Part shown: one piece after another, positions 8,448 to 19,613 of the stretch
How positions within the stretch are numbered: position 1 is the stretch's first letter
Layout: each line of letters starts with the position of its first letter
NCBI GenBank assembly: GCA_032433595.1
Contig: JASWJB010000135.1
Span: 41,069-105,068 of the forward strand
Reading direction: 5' to 3'
DNA from: Conoideocrella luteorostrata
Lineage: Eukaryota > Ascomycota > Sordariomycetes > Hypocreales > Clavicipitaceae
Length of the DNA: 64,000 nucleotides
The notes under the pieces: generated by a model
Told to the model about the DNA's origin: nothing
The model's database searches: none
What the model saw: only the letters and a program-made list of their open reading frames with translations
Position numbers and translations under genes: made by a program

Positions 8448-11075
8448 TCGTGAATTGGGGCGGAAATTAATGACTAGTGTAAGTAGAATACGAAGAGATA
8501 TGGGACGGAAGGAAGGAAGAAGACGGGTCTTGGTAGAATTTAGGTAAATTCCTTTGAAGCTTGTGATCTTCTGTTGACTAAATTAAAGAACCGATGACGA
8601 GACATCTTTGCTTCTATTCTTCTATACTAGGCTGCATAGACGGAGTGCTTTATATGCAATCAAGATAAAGAAGCCGACATGACTAGTGACGTGTCCTACT
8701 AGCGCTTTTGTGTCTCCCACCGGAAATAAGCGCACATGACTCGGACCTTTCATAGTTAATATCAAGCAGTTCGTGGCAGTTAAACAACAGAAGTGGATCC
8801 AGTAAGCCAGTTATGACCGCGTCGGTTTGATTGATAGGCAGTCAATGGGGCTATGCCTAGGAAGGGACGGAAATTATGGTGTTTCCGGACATTTCCGGGC
8901 AGTCGAAGGCGGCTATACAAAAGGTGAAACTCAGGGCGATCACGGAGACGGAATGCGGGCTACCAGGATAAGAAAATTGCTGTTTGGATATCTAATATCC
9001 CACCGGCACGCAGTATAAATAGACTCCGGAAAATACATTCCCGAGGAGTAATCCGTTTGGTTCCCTCCAAAACAAAATGTATGTGCAAGTCTTGTTGTAC
9101 AATCGTATCAGCCCTGAACATGCCCCACTTACAAAAGCTTATTCCAACAACCTAAAGCGTCGTCTGTTGCTGTTTGACAAATATTCCGGTCGCTTCATCG
9201 CGCGCTGTCATTCTATACACAGCCTCAGATTTGTCCCTGTAGCACTGCCGCAGCCACGTGCTGTACGCCTCCAGCTTTGTGTTGCCAGCACTTTGTATCT
9301 GGGTAGACATTAAGCTATTCTCGGCCAACCCGAGAAGTTTTGAGGCGTGAAGGAAGTTGATGCAGTGCGTGGGGACAGAATTGCTCTCGGAACGGGTTTG
9401 GATTTGGTCATATTATGTAAATTAAACTTTAAGAGAGGTTCTAGCCCGTTCGCACAAGTCGGGGGTCGGGTCTGCCCTTCACTCTTGAGCTCGTCTTTGT
9501 TAGGACCTCTGCCACTATAATTATCATATTTGCATTCGTGGTACTTTGTGCGGGGATTTGATCACCCCTAGGGTAGCTACGCGGAGGAAAGATTATTCTT
9601 TTGCAGAGAAGACGTTAGTCAGCTTTTGACCAGTGTATTTATAGTTAGCATAGTCACCCTCAGAATGAAAAGAAACCATGCCTTCTTCGTGAAGCAAATT
9701 GACACTTTGCGATTCAGATCGCGCCCTTTTGAGCCTATTATTACTGATACTAACTACTTGAATACTCGAACCATTTGATCAATTGTAGGAAAACAAGACT
9801 ACAGAACCAATTGAGAAACAACCCAACGTCTCACGATACAGAGAACCGACCTTGACCCTCGATCCTGTCTGCACGCCCACAGACGGTCTTCACAACAAGA
9901 TAACAGCACCCTGGGTACACGAACCAATTGATCAATTAATACTGAATAGTACAACCATCCGTACAGGTTGTTTGGTGTGTTCTTTTCTTCCTGACAAAGT
10001 ACTAATCGATCTTCTTTCCTATCCGTGGCATCTGTGGTCGGATTCTGATTCTAGATGACGTTGATTGAAAATCTTTGTCACACATAAAATAGCGTAGCCA
10101 GAGGCTGCTCTTCATGTTCGGTTATGCCCTTAAATAAGGCTATATTTCCCGTGACGATCTTCATTTCAGACAGCTCGTATGAGCAGTCCTCCTTGTAGAA
10201 CACTAGAATGTGACTCTATCATTCAGACAGGAGCTGTCTACAGTCTACAGTCGCTAGTCAATGATCTGCTTATCCTAACAACTGCTGTCTGCGATAGATC
10301 CCTTCACATCCACCCGTTGATGCCTGAGTTGGAGTTCAGCAGGCGAGACAAGAAGGTGGCGATCTTCGCATCTGGCTGAACTGCCGATAGGCCAGTGTCG
10401 TTCACAACGCCATGTTACAGCCAACAAAGGGAACTTGTAAGATAGAAAACGGGATTGTAACTCCTCCGTCACCAGATGGAGTGTGTGGCGTAGGGGAGGA
10501 TTCATGGCTTGGAAGTGAGTTGATACACCGATATGGTTTGCACAGCCGCCAACATCGACAGCCTCACTTCGTCAATCGCAGGGAGCTGTTGTGTATTCAG
10601 CGCTCTGCCCAGCGTACGTATCATTGCGACCCCAGGCTCCAAGTTACTAGGACCAGGAAACAAAACGCCGATGGATCTGGGCGTTACTTCCTATTTTTAA
10701 TGAGACCATGCAGGAATATTTTCGTCCAAGACCACCTTTCCTTCTACCCCTTCTCTCCGCTAAACAAAATATGTATATAAAGCAAGAAAGAAAAGGAAAA
10801 GGGAGAGGGAGGATATCGGCATTTGATTCCGTGCCGCCGGCTTTTTGATAGGCATCGATGCCACCTTTGCCCAGAAATCCCACCCATTCTTTGCGAAATG
10901 AAAACTCTGAACAATGCGTTCGGGCCAGAGTTCAACTTTCATAAAAACTGTATCTTCTGGTTCTATGATGTCTTCGTTAATAGCGTTGAAAAGGTAATGA
11001 TAAACTTTTGATTATAGATAATATTATTCTGCGGCCCAAACTCTCGTCTGTGAAAGAGCCGTCGTAAGCTTACAT
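8448..11075. other. 2.6-kb intergenic region, no intact gene
   Basis: Only short frames are present, none with recognisable protein character. It contains one decayed family fragment (10078-10200), listed separately. The sequence is moderately AT-rich. Confidence 0.5.
10078..10200 (-). pseudogene. Decayed C-terminal fragment of unknown repeated gene family (copy 2)
   Basis: The minus strand has a 40-codon open stretch ending at a TGA at 10078-10080. It contains MKIVTGNIALFKG and then HEEQPLATLFYV before the stop. It aligns with the C-terminus of copy 5 (VVVGKYEPI, then HMKSVSGYAILCD). In-frame stops occur just upstream (near 10220), so no intact gene remains. Confidence 0.45.
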
Positions 11076-12203
11076 CTATACATGCCCATCATCAGAAGAT
11101 CTATAGTACACTTCAGTTTCGGTGCCACGGCGGGGTCTAACAGCTCGCTTCGATATTTGCAAGGCAGTATGCACGGAAGATTCCCCGGTGTAGATGAAAA
11201 GATCGTAAAGACCCCCGCCAGCGAGGCAACCAAGGAATGGAGCCGTCAAGGGTATCTGCGAAGCGGTTAGACTAGAGCCCGTCTTTCAAGTATTAGTCGA
11301 TTGGAATACAGACCCAAAAATAATATCCTCCGGCGGAAAAAACCTCTGTCCCATAGCCAAATAGATATGTAACAAGGCGAGGACCCAAGTCACGGGCCAG
11401 GTTGATTGCAGCGCCAGTTTCCCAGCCGAAGGAGGTCCCAAGCCCGATTACGAGGAAGAAAAGCCCAAGTGGGATTAAGTTAACGGCACCGATTTTCAGG
11501 TGGTCGACCAAAGCAAATATGTTAAACTGGAGGATTGTGCTAGCAAGAAATTCGGAAAAGAACATGCCGAATTGGGTCATGAATTTAGTGGGATAGGTGG
11601 CAAAAATACCGGCTGTAGCATTGGGGCCGGTGACGGTACGCAGGTAGGGGCCTCCTTCAAAGTTGTCAATAGCAGACATGTAGTTAACGTAGACGATGAC
11701 GGCGCCTGTCATAGCACCGAGAAGCTGCGCCACAAGATAAACTGGGAACTTGCGCCATGGGAGGCCACGATAGACACAGAAGGCAAGTGTAATAGCAGGG
11801 TTGAGGTGGCCGCCAGATTTGTCAGCGACATAGGCACCCAGCATAACACCAATACTAAGCCCGTATTAGTTTTATATTCCTGTGCCGAATGAAGGAGCTT
11901 TATTCTGCCTAAGAATCTGGAAACGCACCCAAAACCCCACGTACTACTCTGATAGTCACCGTTCTTATTCTTGCTGAGCACGACCTGAGCTATACCACCA
12001 AGCCCGAATAATATCAGCACCGTCGTGCCAAGAAATTCAGAAACAGCGTCTTGCCAGAGGGAACGAACTTCATGCCATTTGGGTTGGTCGTCTGTGGCAA
12101 CCATGCCGGAGCCTCGAGCAGGGTCATTGACGGCAATCGTGTCGACTTGGGAGATGGTGTCCAGCTTTTCCGTACTAATATGAATGCTGGATTCTTTTTC
12201 CAT
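11076..12203 (-). CDS. Aquaglyceroporin (MIP family channel)
   Basis: Predicted as complement(join(11076..11255,11314..11854,11929..12203)), 331 aa. The start at 12203 sits in a good context (ACCATGG); an upstream in-frame ATG at 12239 is weaker. The first intron has donor GTGCGT and acceptor TTAG and gives WGFGIGVMLGAYVA across the join. The second intron (58 bases) restores the usual end YYFWIPLTAPFLGC, then GGGLYDLFIYTGES. The protein forms a six-helix channel for water and glycerol or other small polyols in a cell membrane. The first pore motif is a normal NPA (GGHLNPAITLA). The second is NLA followed by Arg-Asp (GAAINLARDLGPR). A Leu at this place and the downstream Asp are features of aquaglyceroporins such as yeast Fps1. 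Short soluble tails distinguish it from full-length Fps1. Confidence 0.92.
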
Positions 12204-12349
12204 GGTATTATACTCTTGGAGATATTTTATATTGAACAACCAGGCTCTGTGTAATGCATGAGAAAGTGATTGAGAGCCTGGGAGATTGTGTGTGGTATTG
12301 GAGTGCCGGACCCCACCTAATAGAGTTTGGCGTCAATAATTAAAAAGAA

Positions 12350-12390
12350 ATGAAATGAAAGGAAAGGAAAGGAAAGGAAAAAAAAAAGGG
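12350..12390. repeat. GGAAA pentanucleotide repeat with poly-A, in the aquaglyceroporin promoter
   Basis: Tandem GGAAA units end in a run of about ten A, some 150 bases upstream of the predicted start of the aquaglyceroporin gene. Purine tracts like this can affect nucleosome occupancy, but no specific role can be claimed. Confidence 0.75.
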
Positions 12391-14576
12391 AACAGAAGCG
12401 CTGGTTTGTCTAAGCTAGTCATTCAAAAATTTATTGACTTGGTGGGGGAGAGTATTACTGGCTTTATATGTGCAATGCGCATAATAAATAGGCAAAGTTG
12501 AGACTATGGCATGAAAGTAGATGTAAGAGCTCCTAGCTCGGGAACCAGAAAGAGACAAGGTAGTATGTCGCCGGGAATGCAGCGGTACCGTGGATGTAAG
12601 AGAAAATCGTGACGGCTAGGGAAGATCCATTTAAAGTTTAACTGTCTGCGTTATCATTTTTAGCTCGTCTCTGATTAGCTTCCCTTCTGTGTCCGCAGCT
12701 TCTAGGATATGTGTCAAAGGCGTGTAAGAAGTCTCAGAAACCATCAGTGGCATTTGTTGGATCATCATTGCATCCGGTATGATTGACGCAGAGCATATAA
12801 GACATCAGCCAGTAAAACGAGATGCAATTGATGCATTATAGCAGTAGGGTGGTGGGATTTTACTTCTATGAACGAGCAGATAAGCGCTACCACCTTATGA
12901 GTTGGGGGCTTCGTGCCATTATTTCGTTTTGGTCCGGGTTTCACCTGGTAGTGGGGTTGTCCGAGGTCACGTGTTTCTACTCAAGCATTTCTTTGAAGAC
13001 AGGCATTTGTTCTTGATTGGCACAACCCCTGTTTCATATCCGAGCCACGTATGAGAGCATGAGCTTAAACGGCTCCCCATATTCTACCATTATGCAAAAT
13101 TTGCGTATGCCGCGATCGATGCATTCAAGATCAATACAATCTGGTCAGAAGAGCCGAGGCTTTTCTGACTAAGTATTGCTCAAATATATAGAGCTCATTT
13201 GTTGATGCGGGATAATATCCAGATACAGATAAATGAAATGAGGGTACGTAAGGACAAATTTAATGGCATACATAATAACCTTTGTGCTATACACAATCCG
13301 GCTGGTGGTGCACAAGTCTAGAACAAAGTGGAGGGACCGAAAAATAATGCAGCAGCTAGAACGGTGGTAATGAAGCTGAGCTAAGAAACATAAAAGGTAC
13401 GCTCTTCCCTGCAACAGTGATTTGGGAACTTACCATGTTTTAGACCAGGTCAGGTTGTATACGTTTTATCTCATCTCCTTACGGAGAGACTAAGGAGCTT
13501 CTCATTCTGAAAAGGGGGGGAGGGGTGGGGGCTGTCGCACTCAGGGACAGTCCTCAAAGGCTGCTCTTGACGGTGGGGGCTTGTTTCTCGTATTTGTTCT
13601 AGGCTTCGATTATTGTTCCAAAGCAGGGCTTGGATCCCCTGTCAAGTTTTGGCGTTGCTACAATCGAGTAGTTGGCGGTGTCGCCAAATTGGTTATAATT
13701 TCGTCGTCTTTTTTTCTTTTCCTTCGACGCTAACATGCTACTAGACATCATCCCAACTTTACTATGAGTACGTCTAAGCTCTGACTGACCTTTACCGCAG
13801 TGCCCACGGAGGCGGCAATTTGACCGAGTTTTGATTGCAGTGTGCTACAGGATGCTACTGGTCCTTGCGCTGAAGTTCACGGCTCTTGTCTCAAAGAATC
13901 TTCTCTATCAACGGTTTAACAAGGTAGTGTATTTGTAATAACCCTGCGCGGAGTTTTCATAAGAAATGTTCTCGACGTAAGCGGCTTGGCTGCTCTACAG
14001 TCTACGTGCCGGCCTAGCTCCATGCCTGTCCGCTAAATACTGCATATGTGAGGTCAAGGTAGAAAAGTACTCCTACTGGCAGTCCCATATGACGAATAAT
14101 TATTAAAATAGACGTGGATACTAGATCGACAATGGTAATTGCTTATAAGGATCTAATGGCGTACCCGAAAATCAACCAACCCCATAGGATCTACGGTGAG
14201 ACAGTCATGAAACAGTCGACTTTCGAGCAACCACTCGGGCCGGTCCGATCGACCGATTATATGTGCAGGTTCAAGCATGTAAGATAAGACGTCTCGTATT
14301 GAATTAACATGGTACTGGTCAAAAAGCTTGGCTTTTCCTGTTACTAGCTATATAGTATGCATTACCCAAGTTGTTAGTGGGGGGCTTCACCTTTTTGCTA
14401 GGATCTGGGGCTTTCGCTCAAAAAGCTGTCGCCGGCAGAATTTTGGGCTCAGAATAAGATGTGAGCTAATTGCTTGGTATTGGAGGTAATTGTTCAGCGA
14501 TATACCTAATTTTGAGATGTCCGCACGCGGACCAATTGGCTTCACTGAAAGTGGCTGTTAACTTCCGTTCAATTCA

Positions 14577-14680
14577 TGTCAATGATCACCTGTGCGGGAC
14601 CGTATACACCACAGGAGAATATGAACCTATTTGACGAGCATATATTCACAAGAGGAGCAGCCTCTGGCCACGGCATAGAA
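14577..14680 (+). pseudogene. Decayed C-terminal fragment of unknown repeated gene family (copy on plus strand)
   Basis: On the plus strand one frame reads GTVYTTGEYEPI and then a stop. A different frame gives SQEEQPLATA about 40 bases later. These match VVVGKYEPI and EEQPLATL of the copies at 19.6 kb and 10.1 kb, so a frameshift separates two conserved blocks. The DNA AGGAGAATATGAACCTATTT is close to AGGAAAATATGAGCCTATTT of the 19.6-kb copy. Confidence 0.45.
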
Positions 14681-14984
14681 GCAAGACGCTGTGATCGGCT
14701 GTACAATAATAGTAGTATTAGAAACTCGTCTCTGTCAACGCACAAAAGTCTCAGGGCTCTTGAAGGCAGGTACCAACTAGCTATATTGCGACGGAACAGG
14801 AGATTATATTGATAACTAACCAGCCTATCGAACCAAATAGCTAAATTTAAAGAGAAAGGAAGATGAGAAAGAAAGTGGGCAATTTCTGGAGAGCCGCAAT
14901 TTAGCACTGCTGGTGCGGGTAGGACGTCACGTGCCTGAGTTCGTGGGTCTCCGTGGCATCGCTGCTTTATCGGTGAGAATCCTT

Positions 14985-15060
14985 TGTCTTGCACAAAAAA
15001 TGGCATGGCCCAGAGGCCACTTTTTGTGCGTGTTATCACCCCTTATATACCGTGCAACAC
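14985..15060 (-). pseudogene. Decayed C-terminal fragment of unknown repeated gene family (copy 3)
   Basis: The minus strand reads VARYIRG and then HKKWPLGHAIFCAR. This parallels VVGKYEP and HMKSVSGYAILCDR of the 19.6-kb copy. It ends 45 bases from the start of the divergent RWD gene, so it may have been cut by or have become part of that gene's promoter. Confidence 0.4.
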
Positions 15061-15104
15061 TTTGAGCCAGGCTCGTCAGAATTAGGTCTGTTTCAGCCAT
15101 CCGT

Positions 15105-16001
15105 GTGAGCATGACTTGCAGCATTCTTCCTGGGAAGCTCATCGAGCTGCAGCTTGCCCAAATTGACCTGCTCATGGCGATGTACCCGGCTGAAGGAGCA
15201 ATATTATTCGACGATGGTTCGTCGACGTCGCTTGATGCATTGCGGCTGTTGCATAGTGGCGCGATTGACCTGCCGCCGCCAAATGCTGCATTGAGTGTGT
15301 CTCTATTTCTCAACCTTGAAGTTGATGCCGATGACGGAACTCCCAAGGAAACCATTCAACTGCATATTATAGTCCCATTTACCTATGATGAAGAAAATGG
15401 TCATCTTGACGAAGCGCCTCACCCAAAGGTACGCCTGGTGCAGCCAACATGGATGAGCAAGGCAGCGGCGGCGGCGCTCATGGACAACGTACCCAAAGAC
15501 GAAGACCTGTTCGCCGTCATTGAACATATCAAAGACGCTACATGTTCACATCGAGAATCCCTATTCAATGGAAGCACTGCAGCAGGAAACATCGAAGAGC
15601 CAGGCGAGACGCTGGTGCGGATATGGTTTTATTTTCCCTCTATCAGCACGCGCTCCAAGCGCGACGACATAGTCAAATACGCACCAACCTACAACTTGAC
15701 GGGCTTTCTCTTATCAGGTAAGCCAGGGATTTTATGCTTGGAGGGCGCATCCAGCCGCGTTGATGCGTACATGAAATTCATCAAGACTGAGAGCTGGAGT
15801 GATATTCCCGCATATCATAAGAAAGTGAGCGAACGTTACCGCGAGAATGTAGCCATGAGAGCTTTCGAGGATATGCAGGAGATCACAAACACACTTGGAG
15901 AGAGAAGGGGCGAGAGGGCGAACAGGAGTGACATGAAGTTATTAGAAGCATGGCTGGTGGAAAGGGGGCTTGGTGAGGCGTTTATGAAGGTCCTGACCTG
16001 A
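15105..16001 (+). CDS. RWD-domain protein with C-terminal DUF1115
   Basis: The frame opens with two close Met codons (MSMT); intronless, 298 aa. The N-terminal half (residues about 8-140) looks like an RWD domain. It contains QLAQIDLLMAMYP followed by a long beta region with LHIIVPFTYDEENGHLDEAPHPKVRL and a later SKAAAAALM helix. The C-terminal half (about 165-280) fits DUF1115: IWFYFPSISTRSKRDDIVKYAP, then LTGFLLSGKPGILCLEG, then SWSDIPAYHKKVSERYREN. This two-domain order is that of RWDD2-like proteins, which are widespread and of poorly defined cellular role. RWD folds usually serve as protein-protein contacts. The length fits the family. The short divergent spacer upstream contains a decayed repeat-family fragment. 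Confidence 0.88.
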   Translation: MSMTCSILPGKLIELQLAQIDLLMAMYPAEGAILFDDGSSTSLDALRLLHSGAIDLPPPNAALSVSLFLNLEVDADDGTPKETIQLHIIVPFTYDEENGHLDEAPHPKVRLVQPTWMSKAAAAALMDNVPKDEDLFAVIEHIKDATCSHRESLFNGSTAAGNIEEPGETLVRIWFYFPSISTRSKRDDIVKYAPTYNLTGFLLSGKPGILCLEGASSRVDAYMKFIKTESWSDIPAYHKKVSERYRENVAMRAFEDMQEITNTLGERRGERANRSDMKLLEAWLVERGLGEAFMKVLT

Positions 16002-16529
16002 TCATCGTATACGACAAATAATGCTGCATTATATGATCAGCTTATAGTCGCTATGACGACATAATTTATTTTATCAGGGCCCTTCATTAGCCAATCTTGA
16101 TTCGCGTCGACGCCCTCTTAAAACAACCAAGCCAGTGGCTGTATGTAGTGGCAATTGTCCACGGTCATAGGTTTCATCCTTCCCAAACTTCATAATGGGA
16201 CACTATCTTGGCTTTCACTCGGCAAGGAAGCTACGATTCCGGCTCTAACCCTGTCAACATGTGGCTGACCGGATTGTGTACCGATGGTTTGGTAACGATA
16301 CGGAAAACATTACACATAACGCTCCCGGCGTGGTTCGTTAGTATTTACCTTGAGCCTGGAGCTCTTTAGGCTTCCACAGGCGCAGCGGCTTATAGTCTAA
16401 AGATTGTTTTACTATATACTTGAACTTGATACGGAAATTTTCCACTAATTAGATTGGTCTTAGCTGATTGACAAAGCCCTATCTCAGAACCCAATAGTAC
16501 GATCCATTCTCTCACTTTCCTTTGGTTTC
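16002..16529. other. Intergenic, nothing recognised
   Basis: AT-rich spacer after the RWD gene. No coding or repeat signal can be supported. Confidence 0.45.
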
Positions 16530-16990
16530 GACAATTTTAGTCAGGGCACCATCAATAAAAGCGCATAAACCATCGATATTTTCGCCTTTACGAAAACAGC
16601 ATCGAATAATGTTCATCCCTACCCGTCGATATTCATTGGCAAATATTCCCAAGGCTCTTGATGCCCCTCAGAGGCGCTATCTGGTCGAGGGCAATAAGAA
16701 TCGTTGAGCCAGAAAGTCCGCGCGACTGACTCTAGACCAGATTCACCTGCCTTAATAGGCTTCGAGCAGTCAAAGTCGAGCATCCACAGGGCATGTTGCC
16801 CGAGGGACGTGGCTGGATCTATTGCTCTTCCCCTCTAGGGGCTCCAAGAACAAACTCGACATCCGCGGCGTCTGTCCTGCCTTTCCAATGCAGCGTCGCC
16901 GCTAATGCTTCGGCCATAGTGTCACGACTTTGGCACTGTACTGGTAAAGCAGAGTGATAGACAAGACTTCCGAAGTATTCGTAGCTTCTT
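16530..16990 (-). pseudogene. DUF3669 (fungal zinc-finger-annotated family) pseudogene
   Basis: The minus strand carries recognisable blocks in different frames. In order they are: TMAEALAATLHWKGRTDAAD with VEFVLGAPRG after it; then, after a frame change, HALWMLDFDCSKP; then ARTFWLNDSYCPRP; then a further frame change and FANEYRRVGMNII. The order MA.ALA.LHW, D..DVEFVL, LW.LDFD and F..ND.Y.PRP is what I remember of the fungal DUF3669 family, whose members are often labelled zinc finger protein. At least two frameshifts and several stops make it non-functional. The N-terminal third is not found upstream. Confidence 0.6.
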
Positions 16991-17498
16991 GGCAACAATG
17001 TAGCACTATATTGTGAACGGTCTTAATCTCTGACCTTCTAACAATCTAGTCTCCTCCTTCCCTACTTATACTTCGCCGCTACCCCGCAGTAAAGAGTTTG
17101 CTAGCTACATGATACTCTCCTCTAATAGGTTGAGGTGTGCCTCTAGATTCACGACGTCACGTGGTCCCTGAATGCCCTCACAAGTAGTAGTCTCTGACAC
17201 AGCTTTGTGTCACAAAGTTCAGCAAAAGGTGAAGCTCCACACTAATAGCGTGAATAATGCATTTTATATAGCCTGGGACACACACCCCCAACCTGTGTTA
17301 TGATGCCTCGTTGTACCATGTGTAGCACAACGCAAGATGAATTCTATCCAAGCCCTTATATAATGCTGCCGCTATCATGAGGTAGTCCCGCTACGGTCCC
17401 TATAGGTGCTGTAGGCCCGGGATCATGCCCTAGTCTGCCTGCTTGATTCAATTCTGTAGCTTTTCTATAGTCTGTGTGGCCTCTGTGATCTCTGATTA

Positions 17499-17734
17499 GT
17501 GGCGAAAAACTGGTTAGAAACCGATGTCGCTAGCCAGTTAGAATTGCTGCAAAGTCGATTTAAGTCTACTAACTATGACCGCCAACGAGAGACTCTGGCT
17601 AGATATAAGCAGATTCTAAAAGGCACCTCAAACGGACCCGCAATTACCGAATCCGATTTGCTCAAGATCGTCATTAGCGACGAGTACAATACTGTTGGAA
17701 CTCATGGTTACTTCTACTTGGTTGCTGTTATCAA
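17499..17734 (+). other. Possible internal exon or gene fragment, unknown
   Basis: An 80-codon open stretch with good coding character (KNWLETDVASQLELLQSRF, then YKQILKGTSNGPAITESDLL) has no ATG. It follows a TTAG that could be an acceptor and ends at AAA|GTGAGT, a good donor, which would make it an internal exon. I could not find convincing neighbouring exons. Downstream (about 18120-18230) another open piece on plus reads RIIIELARAIDFVTTSTQ. It may be a decayed gene. No family is recognised. Confidence 0.25.
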
Positions 17735-17828
17735 AAGTGAGTGTTCGTCGCGGGAATTGTGGTAGTTGTACATGTGAGGAGAAAAGCTTGGCTGGAGCGG
17801 CAGCCTACGATTCCATTTTAGTTTCTCA

Positions 17829-17950
17829 GCCAATATAAAATATAGTGCATGCAGAGGCCAACCTTCCTGCGTGCTAAGACCCACTATATCCACCGTGACA
17901 CAGTCTTTTTGACCAAGGTTAGGAAATACAGCGCTGTTTATACAATCTGT
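17829..17950 (-). pseudogene. Decayed C-terminal fragment of unknown repeated gene family (copy 4)
   Basis: The minus strand reads DCVTVDIVGLSTQ and then EGWPLHALYFIL, followed by LAEK. It aligns with the IVTGNIAL...EEQPLATLFYV segment of the 10.1-kb copy. Stops precede it in the same frame, and the normal C-terminal stop is lost. Confidence 0.4.
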
Positions 17951-18482
17951 ACATCAAAACACTTCAAGAAATTTCTTCGCCAAATAGAGCACTTTCCATA
18001 CTGGAACAAGTCCTGACCCATGACGCTATCAAAGATGTTCTATGTCAAGCCAATCGTTCGCCGGATTTGAAAGGATGACTCCGTCGATGAGCCAGTTCTG
18101 GAGCAAAGTTTCAAAGCTTTGGACAGCCACGGATTATAATAGAGCTCGCGAGAGCGATTGACTTTGTAACCACATCTACCCAAACTTTGCAGAAGCAGAA
18201 GGTACATTTGGGTGTTGCAGATGAACTATAATTCAAAAAAATTGATGAGTTTTGCTTGCAATATTCCTATGATATTCAAGATACATGGGACAGGACAGAT
18301 CCCCAGCAGTGCCCGATGGTGATGACCATTACCACAGACGTTAGTCGCAATATCGTATCCTGTTACTTCCACCTAATTATAACCATCCAGGACCTCATTC
18401 TAACGCGCCCAAAAGTTAGCAGGAGGTGAGGCATCATAGCTAAGCAAGAGGGTCTAGCAAATTTACCTGGTAAACTGAGTGT
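17951..18482. other. Intergenic, gene remnants at most
   Basis: Short open pieces on plus (around 18000-18230) may belong to the same decayed gene as 17499-17734. Nothing can be named. Confidence 0.35.
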
Positions 18483-18734
18483 TTAACACACACAAACGGC
18501 GTTGCCGACATTGCCGTGGAATGGAGGGGGATCAAAGCCGCAGCAACCCGGAGAGCAGATATAGCCATCTTGCCAGTGACCATTGTAACTGCAGTACACA
18601 ATGTTTGTTCTGGAATCGTCGCAGAGGGTGAGTTGGCCAGGGCCCTGATAGGTACAGCTATCACCGGCCCAGAGGGCAACAGCCGTGTTGGCCAGCGCGG
18701 CGGCGACGCTGGCGAGGGGCAAAATATTGCGCAT
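18483..18734 (-). CDS. Small secreted cysteine-rich protein (8 Cys, 83 aa)
   Basis: Intronless, 83 aa, starting at 18734. Residues 1-21 form a signal peptide (MRNILPLASVAAALANTAVA). The mature part of about 62 residues has eight Cys: SC, LC, YC, IC, then an adjacent pair in PGCCGF, and a final VCVC. Between them it is rich in Gly, Asp and Tyr (DSCTYQGPGQLTLCDDSR, CSYNGHWQDGYIC). This size and disulfide potential are typical of fungal effector-like or antimicrobial secreted proteins. I recognise no named family. It stands alone in a relic-rich region, with about 0.9 kb upstream before any other feature. Confidence 0.75.
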   Translation of the reverse strand: MRNILPLASVAAALANTAVALWAGDSCTYQGPGQLTLCDDSRTNIVYCSYNGHWQDGYICSPGCCGFDPPPFHGNVGNAVCVC

Positions 18735-19613
18735 AATCAGCGGCGGGAAATATGAAGATAATGGCTTTGGAGTTTGTGTGTAGAGTACCGAGACAGGCGG
18801 CAGGGGGTTAGATTATTTATCCCTGGGACGACTGTACACACATGCGCGTCATACATACACCATGTTTATGCAATGCTCCTGCAGAACTAAATTTAACGAC
18901 ACTGCCATGCAGCTCCATAGTACATACGCAAGCTATTGCTTAGAATAAACTCTCAGCCTAGGAAAAAAAAGGCGGCAAGTATCCGATCAAGACACCAGTG
19001 GATAGCGTTTGGTCTTGATCCCATTACTTCCTCGTGATGGAGCAAATGCCTACACCCCTGGGGCTGGTCTTGTTTCTTTGTATATGTTCCTTCGCTAGTC
19101 TTTCAGGCTTTCAGCATTTCCACTCTTACATCTCCCTAGCCAGCTGCATGTTCTATTTCATGATAACGCCCACTCCAGCTTCATGATGCCGTCGAGTTCT
19201 CAAACGTACAACGGAAGAGTCTTCATTTTTTGCATAGCTTTCCCTTTTTCTTCGTTTTAAGTATCGAGTATGCCTTCTACAGACAGTCAAAAAGCCTGCT
19301 TACCCGGTGTTGGATATGAGACGGCTGTCTGGAGTGATAAAAAGGGTCAAAATAACAAGGTTACCAATCAAGCATCATTTCGTGGTACACGATTCCCATT
19401 TCGATCACCTCTTATATCCTTTATGAAGCATGAAGTTTTCTAGCCGAGCACTCGTCCCAAATACTCCCATCCCAGCAATACGCTACGGATCGCCCGAACT
19501 TTGATATAGCACCCCAGAGTAGCCGGGACGGGAATTTGCGCTCGCTGGAGTTCTGTCCATCGCCCATCTGCTCGGCCAAGAATTAGCTATGCAGATATTT
19601 CAATGCTTGCATA
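18735..19613. other. Intergenic, nothing recognised
   Basis: Promoter side of the secreted-protein gene. TATTTAT-type AT runs occur near 18810. No gene is seen. Confidence 0.45.

Larger units (their letters stand above)
12204..15104. other. 2.9-kb gene-poor region
   Basis: No intact gene is seen. The stretch carries the purine repeat at 12350-12390 and two decayed family fragments in opposite orientation (14577-14680 and 14985-15060). A G-rich run lies near 13515-13533. The rest shows no structure I can name. Confidence 0.5.

Noticed and set aside
11024..11233. Minus-strand 69-codon frame downstream of the aquaglyceroporin
   Set aside because: Overlaps the predicted third exon in a different frame; the spliced frame gives the conserved channel C-terminus.
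19440..19560. Possible 5S rRNA-like sequence (ACTCCCATCCCAGC)
   Set aside because: Only a short resemblance in reverse to a 5S segment; the internal control region and flanking stems are absent.
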